Shown here in pieces: positions 12,300 through 22,139 of a DNA stretch of 64,000 nt (its first letter is position 1; every line of letters begins with the position of its first letter). The stretch comes from Isoetes taiwanensis (taxonomy: Eukaryota; Streptophyta; Lycopodiopsida; Isoetales; Isoetaceae): positions 20,916,521 to 20,980,520 of the forward strand of contig JAJEKV010000013.1 in NCBI GenBank assembly GCA_021234155.1. The letters run 5' to 3'. Below the pieces are notes generated by a model. That model worked only from the letters and a program-made list of their open reading frames with translations, was not told the DNA's origin and made no database searches. Made by a program: the position numbers and the translations under genes.

Positions 12300-12870
12300 A
12301 CCTCCACCACAAACATAATTCATCTTGCTCAAAAATTACAAACTTTATCCACTACACAGTTAATCTGCTCAAAAATTACAAAGTTTATGTTATCAAAGGT
12401 TCTCATTACAAAAAGACTTTCTTATCATCAAAGTTTATCATTACAAAAAGACTGCCACTGAAGATCACAACTGAAGATCAGAACTGAAGATCACAACAAA
12501 AGTTTTTCTGATACAGAACATACGGCTACTGATACAGAACAGATTACTGCCATAAACATCATATTGATACTGCCACAAACATCATACTGCACTATGATCG
12601 CCAAAAGATCGCCAAAAAGATCGCTAAAGATCGCCAAAGATTGGCTAAACTCGGCCAAAGAACTAAACTCTGCCCCAAAAGTCACCAAGGTCGGCCACAT
12701 ATCCCTTAAGACCAAAGATAAGTAAAAAATCTGCCCCAAATGACCATAAATCGGCCAACAAAACCTCACAGTAAAGATCCGCCAACAATTTCTTGCAATA
12801 AAGGTCGCCAAGATCCTATGAAAGAAGGCGCAAAGACATGCAAGCATCACCGAAGAACAGATCAAGAATC
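12300..12870. repeat. Cluster of short direct repeats
   Basis: Three short words recur: CTCAAAAATTACAAA (twice, 12329 and 12362), CATTACAAAAAGACT (12404, 12440) and CTGAAGATCA (12459-12493, three times). A run of GATCGCCAAA variants follows between 12596 and 12645. The minus-strand frame 12491-12910 is open but its predicted product is only a hydrophobic reflection of these repeats. Confidence 0.55.
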
Positions 12871-13063
12871 TCTGCACAAAACACAAAATGATCACTATAG
12901 CCATCATCAATCGACCTAATATTACTCTAAAACACCTTTGTCATCCTCTACAAACCAAGCGCCACGATATTCAAGCACAGCGCCATCACCGGAGCTCCAA
13001 CAAGACGTCTGCATCCGCCATAGCCAGGAGCTTTAAAAAAAAAAAAAAAGGTACATTATAAAC

Positions 13064-13447
13064 ATGGATGACGTGGCTGTGACGTGGAGGCCGCCTATTG
13101 GACGTAATTCCAGCTGGCGTGTATTACGCACGGGAAAATACTCAGCTGGCGGCACCGCCGAGCGGATTATACTCAGTAAAAACCAATGTAACAATGCACT
13201 TTTGGTTACGTTTATGCCTGGTCCAAGATTTTACAAGGGTTTAACCATGTCGCTTGTGAGAGCGTTATTCTGCCGGAGAAATGCCAGTTTACCCCTTCGT
13301 TCCTCTGAATTTTTGAATACTTCCTTGTTGATAACAAGCACTGTCAATTCGCCTTTGACCTTCAACGCCACAGCCGAACGTTGGGTACATGTAGCAGTTC
13401 CTTCGGACCTGGGAAGACTGCGAATCAAAAAACGATTACCCAAGTGA
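13064..13447 (+). CDS. Candidate first exon with organelle-targeting features
   Basis: This is an open frame from ATG 13064. An internal Met at 13248 starts a segment rich in Arg, Ser, Leu and Thr and poor in acids (MSLVRALFCRRNASLPLRSS), typical of mitochondrial or plastid presequences. At about 13442 the frame meets CAAGTGAGT, a good splice donor. The exon lies 1.2 kb upstream of the maturase exon in the same orientation, so it could supply the presequence of that gene or of the membrane-protein exon at 14.3 kb. No intervening exon that joins them in frame was identified. The family is not recognised. Confidence 0.35.
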   Translation: MDDVAVTWRPPIGRNSSWRVLRTGKYSAGGTAERIILSKNQCNNALLVTFMPGPRFYKGLTMSLVRALFCRRNASLPLRSSEFLNTSLLITSTVNSPLTFNATAERWVHVAVPSDLGRLRIKKRLPK

Positions 13448-13449
13448 GT

Positions 13450-14331
13450 TTTATGATTTGCGTTCGGTCCGAACTGCGGTTGGATCATTGAAGTATGTGT
13501 ATAATTGCTTTTTTTGTTTTCCATTGGTTGCAAGATGTTTTCTTCAGTATCCATTTAATATGCTGAAGTTGAGGCCTTCTTGTCTCAGAATGGAATTAGT
13601 TCAGGGGTTATATAAAACTTCAGTAATTTAAGACTTCGTCCGAATTTAAACACTTAATAGTATTTAGAAACATAGGCTGGGATGACATATATTAGAAATA
13701 ACAGCATTTTGGGTATTATGCAAAGTATGTGATTAGAGAGTAAAACTCATGTTCAATGTATTTTTGGAGTAATGAACATTGCTTGTTTTTTTTCTTTTAA
13801 TTGTTGGAGGTGGTATTATTTTTCGAGATGGTCTAGCTAAGAGACGCACCTAAAATGTAACCCTAAGGTCTTAGTATTAGAATGTTGAGGGATTCAGTAG
13901 TCTGTTTTGAAGAGCCTAATTGGAAGAGATCATGCCCGTGCACCGTGAAACTGTCACTGGGTTCACCTTTCCCTACACAGGAATGTAGACACTGCAGAAT
14001 ATGTCCTCCAGACAGGAATTGTTTGGGTTGTCATTTTGTTTCTGTTATAGTTTATGTATGTCAAGTCCCCTGCCCCTGGGAACATGTTCAGCATAAACTA
14101 GACTTTTCCTGATTTAATCAGGTCTTATGTTGTGTCTATCTTCCAATCTCCAGAGGTCATCAATCTCTTCTTCATTGTCATTATTCTTCATGTCCAAAGA
14201 ATTTCAAAATAGGCAAATAGATCAAAAGAGTAGTTACAATCCACTGCAATACTCAAATAAGAAGACAAACTATTAGCAAAACTTAAAAGCTATCACGACC
14301 ACAGAACTTCTCTTTTCCTGATTGAAGAGCA
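13450..14331. other. Intron-like or intergenic stretch
   Basis: AT-rich sequence between the two candidate exons. An open stretch at 13882-14112 (+) has no recognisable similarity. The upstream maturase exons (RT motif 0-1) that should exist if the gene were intact were looked for here and not found. Confidence 0.4.
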
Positions 14332-14646
14332 GGACTCATTATCTGGGAGGCCTCTATTCTTGGTTACCAGATTGATAAACAAGCATGGATAGCAGGATGC
14401 ATTGAGACTGTTACCAAGATTAAAGGAGCCACGTATGAGACTCTGGCTAATTGTCTTCAGTTTGAGCTTTGCATGGGTTTTATTACATGGTGTACAGTTT
14501 TGTATGACAGAAGTGACTTGTTCCCTTACGGTTATGGCATTCTGTTTATTGTTCTGCTCTTACAGTATGGTGGATATGACAGAAGTGACTTGTTCCCTTA
14601 CGGTTATGGCATTCTGTTTATTGTTCTGCTCTTACAGTATGGTGTA
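14332..14646 (+). CDS. Candidate exon of an unrecognised membrane protein
   Basis: After an acceptor (GAAGAGCAG ending at 14331) one frame stays open to 14650. It reads GLIIWEASILGYQ, then KIKGATYETLANCLQFELCM, then GFITWCTVLYDRSDLFPYG and YGILFIVLLLQYG. The alternation of polar loops and hydrophobic spans suggests an integral membrane protein. The last 24 codons are duplicated exactly in frame (see the 72-bp repeat). No family is recognised with confidence. The exon lies immediately upstream of the maturase exon but its content does not resemble maturase motifs, so it is probably a separate, partly captured gene. Confidence 0.4.
14503..14646 (+). repeat. 72-bp perfect tandem duplication
   Basis: The unit beginning TATGACAGAAGTGACTTG and ending CTTACAGTATGGTG(G/T) occurs at 14503-14574 and again at 14575-14646 with essentially no divergence. 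The length is 24 codons, so the surrounding open frame is preserved. Near-identity implies a recent event. Confidence 0.95.
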
Positions 14647-14659
14647 TAGTTTTTTCCAG

Positions 14660-15647
14660 ATTTGAAATTTTACTGGAGGCAATCTACATCGTATTGGAAC
14701 ATATATTTGAGCCCCACTTTAGCTTTCATTCACATGGATTTCGACCAGGCAGAGGTCCAAAGACAGCTGCTCTTGAGATTCAGCGCTCGTGGAAGGGCAT
14801 TTCATGGATGCTAGAATTCAAGGTATCAAAATGCTTCGAAAGTCTGAACCAGAAACTTCTTTTTGAAGTTCTTGAAGCAAGGATTAAAGATGAGCTGTTC
14901 ACCACTTTACTGAGAGGCATTTTAAATGTTGCACGGTGCTCTACAAACAAACCCAGTCAACTCTTTGGCCAAGGACCTACACCACATAATAGTCACTTGT
15001 ATCCCCTTTTGTGCAATATCTACCTTGATTTGTTAGACAGAGAAGTTCAGCATATTAAACAGCAATATCAAACACCCAGAGGCCTCCATGAAGAGGAACA
15101 AGAAACAGATAATTTAGAGGATATAGATAGTCCACGCCCAAAGAAGCGGCTGAAGCCAAAAATAAAAGCAGGTATCCCAGATGATGCAAATTTGGACAAA
15201 TTTATTGTTGTAAAATACATCCGTCATGGAAGTGACATCTTATTTGGGATTGTTGGACCCAAAGAAATAACAGCAAAGGTTGGAAAGCGAGTAACATATT
15301 TCATTGTCTCAAAACTGCTACTGAAATTTGAGGAAAACAACTTTTTGCATGCGACTAGTCCACTGAAGTTCTTAGGAGAATACTCAGTTGGGGGGGTAGT
15401 GAACCCAAAAGCTGAAAGACAAGCAGCAAAAGCAATGGAGAAAAAGCGTCGCATTAAACATAGATTGAAAATGCAGTATATGCACAAACGCATTGCTTGG
15501 GAAAATGAGGTGAAGCATCTAGCGTTTAAGGCTTCACATCGTTGCATGAACAAGGCTGTGGCAACTCTTGTAAAAGTTAAAAAGACACATGACCTGGAGA
15601 GCATTGTTCATTTACTTGGGAAAGGGTATGAATATACAGACTTTTAG
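14660..15647 (+). CDS. Nuclear group II intron maturase, RT/thumb fragment
   Basis: The exon follows a TTTTTTCCAG acceptor (AG 14658-14659). It encodes the RT core of a group II intron maturase: EILLEAIYIVLEHIFEPHF, then the signature HSHGFRPGRGPKTAALE, a motif A region (EFKVSKCFESL), PLLCNIYLDLLD, a motif C region (YIRHGSDILFG) and the FLGEY motif that opens the thumb. The tail is basic (about 70 residues with many KRRIKHR-type residues) and ends at TAG 15645. Related nuclear proteins are imported into mitochondria to splice organellar introns. Both catalytic Asp positions are degraded: motif A has lost its Asp, and the YADD box reads HGSD. Activity as a reverse transcriptase is therefore excluded, while a splicing-only role would be possible. 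The N-terminal RT motifs are missing, and the tail is shorter than a usual domain X. It is either one exon of a spliced gene or a truncated relic. Confidence 0.8.
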
Positions 15648-17406
15648 AGTGAAATTATATCAGGTCCCAAACCCTCAAAATTTTTAAAGCTCCAGTGAAC
15701 ACTTGTCACTTGGACATGGGGGGTCAAGTTTGCCCTGTTGGGATGGGCAATCTTGCTTGTGCCTTGTATATGAAAAATGATCTATGCAGATATATACTTC
15801 TCTGTCTGGCTGAGCATGTAAGATGATACACATTGAAGATAATCATAAAGGACCAAGGGCATGGAGAAAATGAATTAAAGAGTTTCAAATCAGGGACCAG
15901 ATTCAGTAAAACTTTGGTATTTTTATGGAGAAATTTGAATTTATAGATTGCATTTATGCATATTGATATACTGATACGTAAATATATTGCTTCATTTTGC
16001 AGCTGTTTGTGCTCTATTCTCTATTTTATGGATGCTATTCCTTGCCATCATAATGGTCTGCTAATGCAGAAGAAAATGGTGCTCATCCTCGACGCATTAT
16101 ATTGAACCACATAGTGCATTGTGTTTTAGCCATCAGCTACTTGCGGTTTGAATGTGATGGAAGCTAACCTGTATAATAACTCATGTTGGGAGATCTTTGG
16201 CGAATGGTCTAAGAATATATTGTTTAAATGTCCAAATATCATTTTGACTCACTCTCTTACTCTTTCATCTTGTGTAGATGACCCAGCTATTCATAATATC
16301 CCAACCTTTCAATCATACAATGCGATCTCGGTACCGTTTCCTTACACCAACCTATTTGGAGGCAAGAAGGAATGAATTCTATGTACTCTATGTATATACA
16401 TGATAAATTGAAAAGTTTATGCGTGTTTATGGTAGCATAACGGGTATAGTGTTTAGAGCCTCCCAAACTCATTTACAAGGAAAGATTTCTTGACTGATTC
16501 TAACATGCGAGGTACTTTTGTACTTCTTCGTGAAATCTGACACACATACAAATTGACTATGCTATACGGAATCATGCGCCTATTCCAACGTACTGCCTTT
16601 CTTGCGTTGTTTATCTACGAGGACCAAGATATTTGAACCTATAAGTTGGTTATTAACTCAACAATCATACATTTTCACAAAATGCATGGTGGTTCCCTAT
16701 GTCAAATATCAATTATATATACAAGAAACTTATCGCGGCGGCCAAGGCCGCCGCGAACGTTTCTCTTCCCCAACTCATCTACACATGCTAGAACATGCAG
16801 AATTTGAACCTGCATTTTGTTGCCTTGTGTTCAGTTTCTGCACGATAGAAGAATATTGACTATAACGACTCATTACGAAAGATGTTTTGCCCTCTGTAGT
16901 TTAAGGAGCCCTATAAATACTGCTCCATGGATAGATCTAAACTTGTCTTTAGGCCACGTTCGACCCTTAAAAATCCAGCCATTCCAAAAAAAAATTGACC
17001 TTAAAAATTCGGCCATTCCAAAAAAATTCCGATAGCCAAAAAATATTCTCGGCGTTTAATGGTTAGGGCAAATTTGAATTTCGAACCCTGATTCTAACAA
17101 ACAATTTCTACAAGTCTCTAATTACAACTATTCAAATGCAAAACACAAGTATTTCACAAGTATTTCACGGTCATACGGAAAAAAGGTGACGAAGAAGCTA
17201 TTGACATAATTATTGAAACAGCGAAGAGTGAAACGTTTCTCAGCAGAGACAGTGTCATGACATGCCACAACCAAATGTATAACTCACAAAACTGAAGGTC
17301 ACAATTAAGATGATCGTTATTATTTGTTTAATAACATGCAGTAGGATAAAAGGATGGAAGCTAAATATGTCAGGAATACAGGCAATATATTATTATACCA
17401 CATTTC
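15648..17406. other. Intergenic stretch
   Basis: No gene supported. Open stretches of 60-85 codons (16148-16375, 16602-16859, 16817-17035) lack domains and splice context. A GC-rich perfect palindrome sits at 16733. At about 16960-17040 the word TTAAAAATYCRGCCATTCC occurs twice. Confidence 0.45.
16733..16756. repeat. 24-bp GC-rich palindrome
   Basis: TCGCGGCGGCC is followed by AA and its exact reverse complement GGCCGCCGCGA. Eleven-base perfect arms with a 2-base loop stand in otherwise AT-rich DNA. It could be a hairpin or a dimeric protein site. No terminal inverted repeat partner or transcription unit was identified nearby. Confidence 0.9.
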
Positions 17407-17736
17407 TCAATCCTTTTTCTCTGCAACTAGAGCAATAAAAGCATTTCTGCATTTGTCGGCTTTTAATGCTGTAGAATACATTTCTCTTTTCATGCTGGGT
17501 TGCAATTCAGTAGCGGTTTCTCTTTTCATGCTGGATTGCAATTCTGTAGTAGCGGCCACCGGCACGTTGGAAATATGTTCTTGGGATTTTTCAATCAATT
17601 TCAATTTGGAATATGGGCCAATGTGATGGATTTGGGCAAACTCTTGTTCTTGGGATTTTTCAATCAATTTCAATTTGGAATATGGGCCAATGTGATGGAT
17701 TTGGGCAAACTCTTGTTTTTCATCAATAGGACGGAT
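17407..17736 (-). CDS. Candidate terminal exon, unrecognised repetitive protein
   Basis: On the minus strand an acceptor-like CTAACAG (17737-17743) is followed by an open frame of about 109 codons ending at TGA 17407-17409. It contains EFAQIHHIGPYSKLKLIEKS twice in tandem and a 12-residue unit (TELQSSMKRETA / TELQPSMKREMY) twice. Both duplications are multiples of three and keep the frame, which argues for a coding history. The last residues read FIALVAEKKD. The protein would be charged and probably helical. Family not recognised. An upstream minus-strand open segment (17770-17997) may be another exon but no in-phase donor could be assigned. Confidence 0.4.
   Translation of the reverse strand: MRPIDEKQEFAQIHHIGPYSKLKLIEKSQEQEFAQIHHIGPYSKLKLIEKSQEHISNVPVAATTELQSSMKRETATELQPSMKREMYSTALKADKCRNAFIALVAEKKD
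17483..17720. repeat. Two adjacent tandem duplications, 36 bp and 69 bp
   Basis: TCTCTTTTCATGCTGG starts at 17483 and at 17519 (period 36, a few substitutions). TGGGATTTTTCAATCAATTT starts at 17582 and at 17651 (period 69, nearly identical). The 36-bp duplication is older by its divergence. Confidence 0.95.
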
Positions 17737-17769
17737 CTGTTAGCCCTGAAGGCATATTAAAATTTTCTT

Positions 17770-18437
17770 TCAGTAGGTAAACTCTGTGCATAGAGTCATC
17801 CGTGTTTTCGGTTCTTTCGTTTTTTCTAGATTGGAGAATTTGGTACATTTTTTAACCATTCTCTTTAAAATTCTTAGCTCTTTGCAGATCTCAAACTTAT
17901 CAGAAATCCACCCAGTTTCTGAAGACCCGGCAGTAATTTGTGTGTCAGATATATCGAATATGCAAGTAGATTGTTTAAGTAGATTGTTTGCTATCAAGTC
18001 TTTTGAGTTTCGTACATTAAGGCAGCTTAAAAATCCATCTCCATACCTATAATCAGAGAAAAATCCCCTGTTCTTTCCGAGACCCTCTTTTTTTACCTCT
18101 ATTTCTCCAATCTTCTTGAATCTCTGTTTCCCAGTTTTAGTCCTTGTGCTTACATTCCCAAATTCGAGCTCAAAGTTATAATATTTCTTATCATGAATAC
18201 GAAATCAGGACCCAGTTGTTGTTGAAGCATCCCAGGATGCGATCCAAGAAGTCCCATTCCTGTCTTGGTTGCACGAAATGGCGAAGAGGGTTTCTCAAAC
18301 CCCCCTGTTTCTAGAAAAAACAGAGCTGTAGAAGCCGTGGCTTTTTTTCCTTGTTTTTCCATTTCAGAGAAAGACAAAGTAGAGACCTCAGGTTTTGGCG
18401 AATTATTAGCTGTTGTATCTGCAGAGATTTGACCCAC
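17770..18437 (-). other. Possible upstream exons of a minus-strand gene
   Basis: Two minus-strand open segments are less AT-rich on the coding strand: 17770-17997 (ITAGSSETGWISDKFEICKE) and 18150-18437 (TALFFLETGGFEKPSSPFRA, ATKTGMGLLGSHPGMLQQQL). Purine-rich sequence on the minus strand and pyrimidine tracts on the plus strand fit exons read leftward towards the 17407-17736 exon. No family recognised. Splice joining is unproven. Confidence 0.3.
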
Positions 18438-19239
18438 ATGCCTGGCTTAAAACCCACTCGAGTATGATGCCTCGAAATCGCTGTCAGAATCTTCCCTTGT
18501 ACCCTTTTTTATTCTTTTCTAGCTCTTTCTTGAATGCTCAGTTTCTGCCCTTTTGTCCTTGTTTTCTAATTTCCATCACCATCTACAGAGTCTTCTCAGT
18601 CAGATTCGTGCCTCCCTTATTTTTCTTGGGACTGACGCAGCAGCATAGCTCTTGAGATCACCTGCAGCAGTGACAGATCCCTTCGACGCCCCTCCTTTGA
18701 AGCCTCCTTTGAAGCTTACATTCTCAAATTCGAGCTCCCAGCTCTTAAATTCGGTCTCCCAGCTCTTAGAATCGATCACATCTCCCAGCCCCCATCTTTA
18801 CTACATGGATCTTGATGTAAACAGAGACATGGCTAAGCAGAGCGCGAGCCTTAGCAATATGTTCGAACGAGGCAAAAAGCTTCAGCACACATTGTCTAAA
18901 GAAGAAATCTAGAGTTGGCAGACAAATCCGGCGACAATGGCTCTAATCCGCTTCGTTTTCTTAGATACAGAGCATCGGCTTGCAGAGCAAGAAAGGGCAA
19001 TGAAAAGAAAGGGCAATGAAGTGCAAATGAAAAGTGAGAAGTGTAAATGAAAAGTGAAACACACCACGTGTCACCGGGAGGTCGTCTCAAACAAAATGCA
19101 TCAAATAAATAGCTTAAATAACAAAAAAGGATACTGCTTTATATAAGAGTGATATTTATATATTATTGGATCTTATTGTTTATAAAAAAAAAACCTTTCA
19201 ATGCATATGTTGCCAAAGCATATTAATTGAGCAAAAAAG
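18438..19239. other. Unassigned sequence, weak open frame
   Basis: A plus-strand frame at 18652-18912 reads through small internal repeats (CCTTTGAAGC twice; TCCCAGCTCTTA twice) and ends DLDVNRDMAKQSASLSNMFE. It may be transcribed leader sequence of something on either strand. No domain recognised. Confidence 0.3.
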
Positions 19240-19500
19240 TGTCAAGAGCATCCAGGTGACGTTGCGTGTCCTCTGGAGTATAGGCCAGGAGGTCGACATC
19301 GCCAAAGATATAATGAAGGTCGGATTATGTGATGCATGAGATGGGTGCCCGCACCTCCATGCTCAGAAAGCCACTCTTAATGTATAGGCCAAAGAGTATG
19401 GGGGAGAGGGGGCAACCCTGACGTACTCCAATACTACTGACTACTGGTTGTCCTGATGTTGTGAGACATCTTGAATATAAATATGCAATGGATTTCCAGA
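19240..19500 (-). mobile_element. LINE reverse transcriptase fragment
   Basis: On the minus strand the frame reads SIGVRQGCPLSPILFGLYI, the highly diagnostic LINE RT stretch preceding the catalytic motif. It continues as EVRAPISCIT, an in-frame stop, then IFGDVDLLAYTPEDTQRHLD, where the (F/Y)ADD-type box would lie (DVDLLAY). The fragment is truncated at both ends and joined directly to the decayed plus-strand ORF at 19535. Confidence 0.85.
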
Positions 19501-19534
19501 GCAAATTTGTTGCTCATTACTTTTTCAATCTGTC

Positions 19535-20900
19535 ATGGCACAACTTAAAATTAGGCTCCCCTTAGAAGATTATGCACAATTTCGAGTAGGTCTACAGGGA
19601 AAACAAATTGACGAAGATTATTTAAGAGAAAACGAGCTAAACATGTCAATTTATGGGCAAAAGGTGAGATATACCCAAGAAATCCATGGACGGGCAAGCA
19701 TCCTAAATTCAATTATGTTAGTGAGCTTCTGAAGTTTGTTTGTGAAGGAAAAACAAGACTTCTTGGCTACTGTGAGAGTATGGTCCAATATAACGTGCAA
19801 ACCATATTTCACAATTTGGCATTTCGCTTGCTGCAGAACCAAGAAGACTGCTTGAATTTGACTAAAATGGTTGATTCATTGGTTAAGCAAGCTCAAGTAA
19901 AGGACCATGATGCATCCAAATTATCATCATAGCTCAGAAATAGGGCCTCGCAACTAGAATAAGATATGAAGTTGATGGATTTTGTTGTAATCTAGTCTAA
20001 TAGGGAATCTGAATTTGCAAATTCTGAAGCTAACAAATATAAAAAGAAAGTTTGCATGTTGGAAAATAGGCTGAAAAGATTAAATCAAACATCTGTTGCT
20101 CTTAGAGAAAGAAAGAAAAATCTGAAGCTAATATCAACATTAAAGCCCACATGTGGGGCTGTCAGAGAAAAGAATTTTGTGCGACATGTCACATAGTGCA
20201 TCGAAAGAATGGCACACGGGTTGATAGTGTGAACAGTAATGCAAAGGATACAAGTGCTAATAATGTGAACAAAATTGTGAGAAGTTTTGCCACAAAAGGA
20301 GATGTTATGACAATGCTAAATGCACCAGAAAATGGCTATTTGAGAAAAGGTATAATTGACTTCGAGTTTGGTAAGAAGTTGTTCTACACAGAACATGATA
20401 GGACGGAGGCAATATAAAAAAAGTTAAAGGCATGAAATGCTTTATATGACCTTAACATGCTGTTATAGAAGCATTACTTCACAGATCAATACAAAGAAGA
20501 ATTTTGACTTGTTGTAAAGGCATTTACAACGGATTATATACATGCATGGGGAGAGAGTGAAGTCACACATTACATGCATATAATTTATGCACACGACCCT
20601 TGGTTTGCTGAAAAATATGGAAGCCTTGCTATCAAGAATACGCAGGGAATGGAGAAATTCCATAAGTAAGCTAAGATTGCATTCAATTAAAAGACAAACG
20701 AGGTGGTAGCAACAAATCTTCTCTTTCTAAGCTAGTTCACATGACCCAATGGTTCTATGGGAGAATATTAGCACATCGTGAAGAAAACATGGTGAGACGA
20801 GCTTCTCCAAATATCCTAGACGCAACTGTGGAAGCTCAAACCCAACGCTTTCAAGAAAGGCGGACAAAACATCAAATCACGACATACCGGTAGCCACAAA
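19535..20900 (+). pseudogene. Decayed coiled-coil / transposase-like ORF
   Basis: The ORF starts at ATG 19535 (MAQLKIRLPLEDYAQFRVGL) and shifts frame once near 19685. It continues as KHPKFNYVSELLKFVCEGKT and a heptad-rich segment (CLNLTKMVDSLVKQAQVKD, NKYKKKVCMLENRLKRLNQ). After another frame change near 20150 comes a Cys/His-containing part (CQRKEFCATCHIVHRKNG). Its C-terminal part reads SEVTHYMHIIYAHDPWFAEK then YGSLAIKNTQGMEKFH. The last motif (His-Pro, then GSL..., then QG-E..H) resembles the C-terminal block of several eukaryotic cut-and-paste transposase families, but the exact family is not certain. At least nine in-frame stops occur. Most are TAG or TAA where CAG or CAA fits, and others are TGA where CGA or TGG fits. 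Confidence 0.5.
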
Positions 20901-21004
20901 AATAAAAAATTAAACAAATTTACACCAAAAAATACGCAACAGCTTTAATCACTAGTAAACATCTGACAAACAAGGAGAAAATATTCCAAGGGGAAGACCA
21001 AGAC

Positions 21005-22130
21005 TCAAGGGTCGGGACGAGAAAAAAATGGAGCCAGAGCAGGCAGTAAAGGACCTGGAGGCGGAACCAAAGGTGGAAAGGGGGCAATAGGGGAGCCCGT
21101 GCTGTGGTGGGAATGGCATGTTTCAATGCGATAGCCCAGGCGCCCACAAAAAGTGCAGAATGGGTGGGCACCTGATCTGGATGAGGAAGAAAGAGATTGA
21201 GGTGTGGCAGAGAAGGTGGAGCCAGAGGACGAAACAGTGGACCTAGAAGCAGGAGGGCACCGATCACGATGCATCTGCCGAGCTAGCTTCAATTTTTTAG
21301 AATCATCAGCAATTAGGGCAGGGCCTGTATGGTCATCAAAATATAAAGCGACATTATAGCCCTGGCGATCAGCAATAATCAGAAACTTCATCCTCTACAA
21401 AGTGGCAGCCTTACCTTCTTCGACAATCTGGAGGATAGCATCGGGCACTCGAAGAGACAGGGCAATCAATCGAGCATGGAGCTCCCGGAACCTGGACTCT
21501 ATCGCACAAAGGAACTTATATTGGTGGCGCGATGACTCTCTCTTAAAGCTGGGAACTGACCATGATGAATGTTCCCGAACCTCTTGACGCAGCACCGCAA
21601 TCTGCTCATGAACATAAGTGTTAGAAGTGAGTGTCGATTGAAGGCTCTGGATCTGTGCCACCTGTAACTGAAGGGTTTGTAGTAGCTGAGGTACCATATC
21701 CATGGATTGCGAGAGAAATGCAGAAGCTGCGGTCGGCAAAGAGTGGCTCAACCCCACAGCGGGACCCGCGGAAGCAAGGAAAAAAAAACAAGGGGCGGCA
21801 CAGAAGCAAAAGACATAGAGGAAACAGCCCAGGATGGACCAACTGAGTCAGAGTGAGAAGCTACACTCGTGCATCTAACAGGGGAAAAAACTAGGGTGAC
21901 AGGCTCGATAGAAGCCGCAGGGTATGCACAATGCACACCTCGTGAGGCAATAGAAACCGCAGTTGGTGCGACCGCCGCTGACCGCTTAGCCCCTCCGGAG
22001 CCCGCAAAGAAAGAAACCCCCCGAGAGGTGCTAGGAATGTCCGATCCGCCACATCGCGGAGATGTCTCAAAAATTAGTGTCCGAATGCTGCATAGACCGG
22101 TTGCAACCCCACGATGAGCTTTGGTCGTGG
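21005..22130 (-). pseudogene. DIRS-like retrotransposon gag
   Basis: On the minus strand a Ser/Pro-rich leader (from about 22130) shifts frame at a T-run near 21780 and continues through a helical segment (QLQVAQIQSLQSTLTSNTYV). Then come the motifs FKRESSRHQYKF, EEGKAATL, one TAG, RMKFLIIADRQGYNVALYFD and IADDSKKLKLARQMHRDR. The tail has a zinc-knuckle-like CTFCGRLGYRIETC in which the usual His is Tyr. The succession FKR.S...QYKF, EEGK...R.K.L.IADR.G, DD..IADD...K and CCHC is the layout of ORF1 of DIRS/tyrosine-recombinase retroelements as known from algae, fungi and animals. No recombinase or DIRS RT was found in the window. The alternative is an unclassified gag. Confidence 0.55.
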
Positions 22131-22139
22131 AACATCATT

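Larger units (their letters stand above)
11270..13063. other. Non-coding stretch with local short repeats
   Basis: No gene was recognised. The interval contains the degenerate repeat at 11.84-12.2 kb and the short-motif cluster at 12.38-12.87 kb, listed separately, and ends in an A-rich run at about 13033-13048. Confidence 0.4.

Noticed and set aside
12491-12910. 139-codon minus-strand hydrophobic frame
   Set aside because: Produced by the GATCGCCAAA and related short repeats; no splice or start context and no domain.
14100-16100. Possible complete group II intron around the maturase
   Set aside because: No domain V/VI-like hairpin or GUGYG start was seen, and the exon has a spliceosomal acceptor. 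This looks like a nuclear maturase gene, not an intron.
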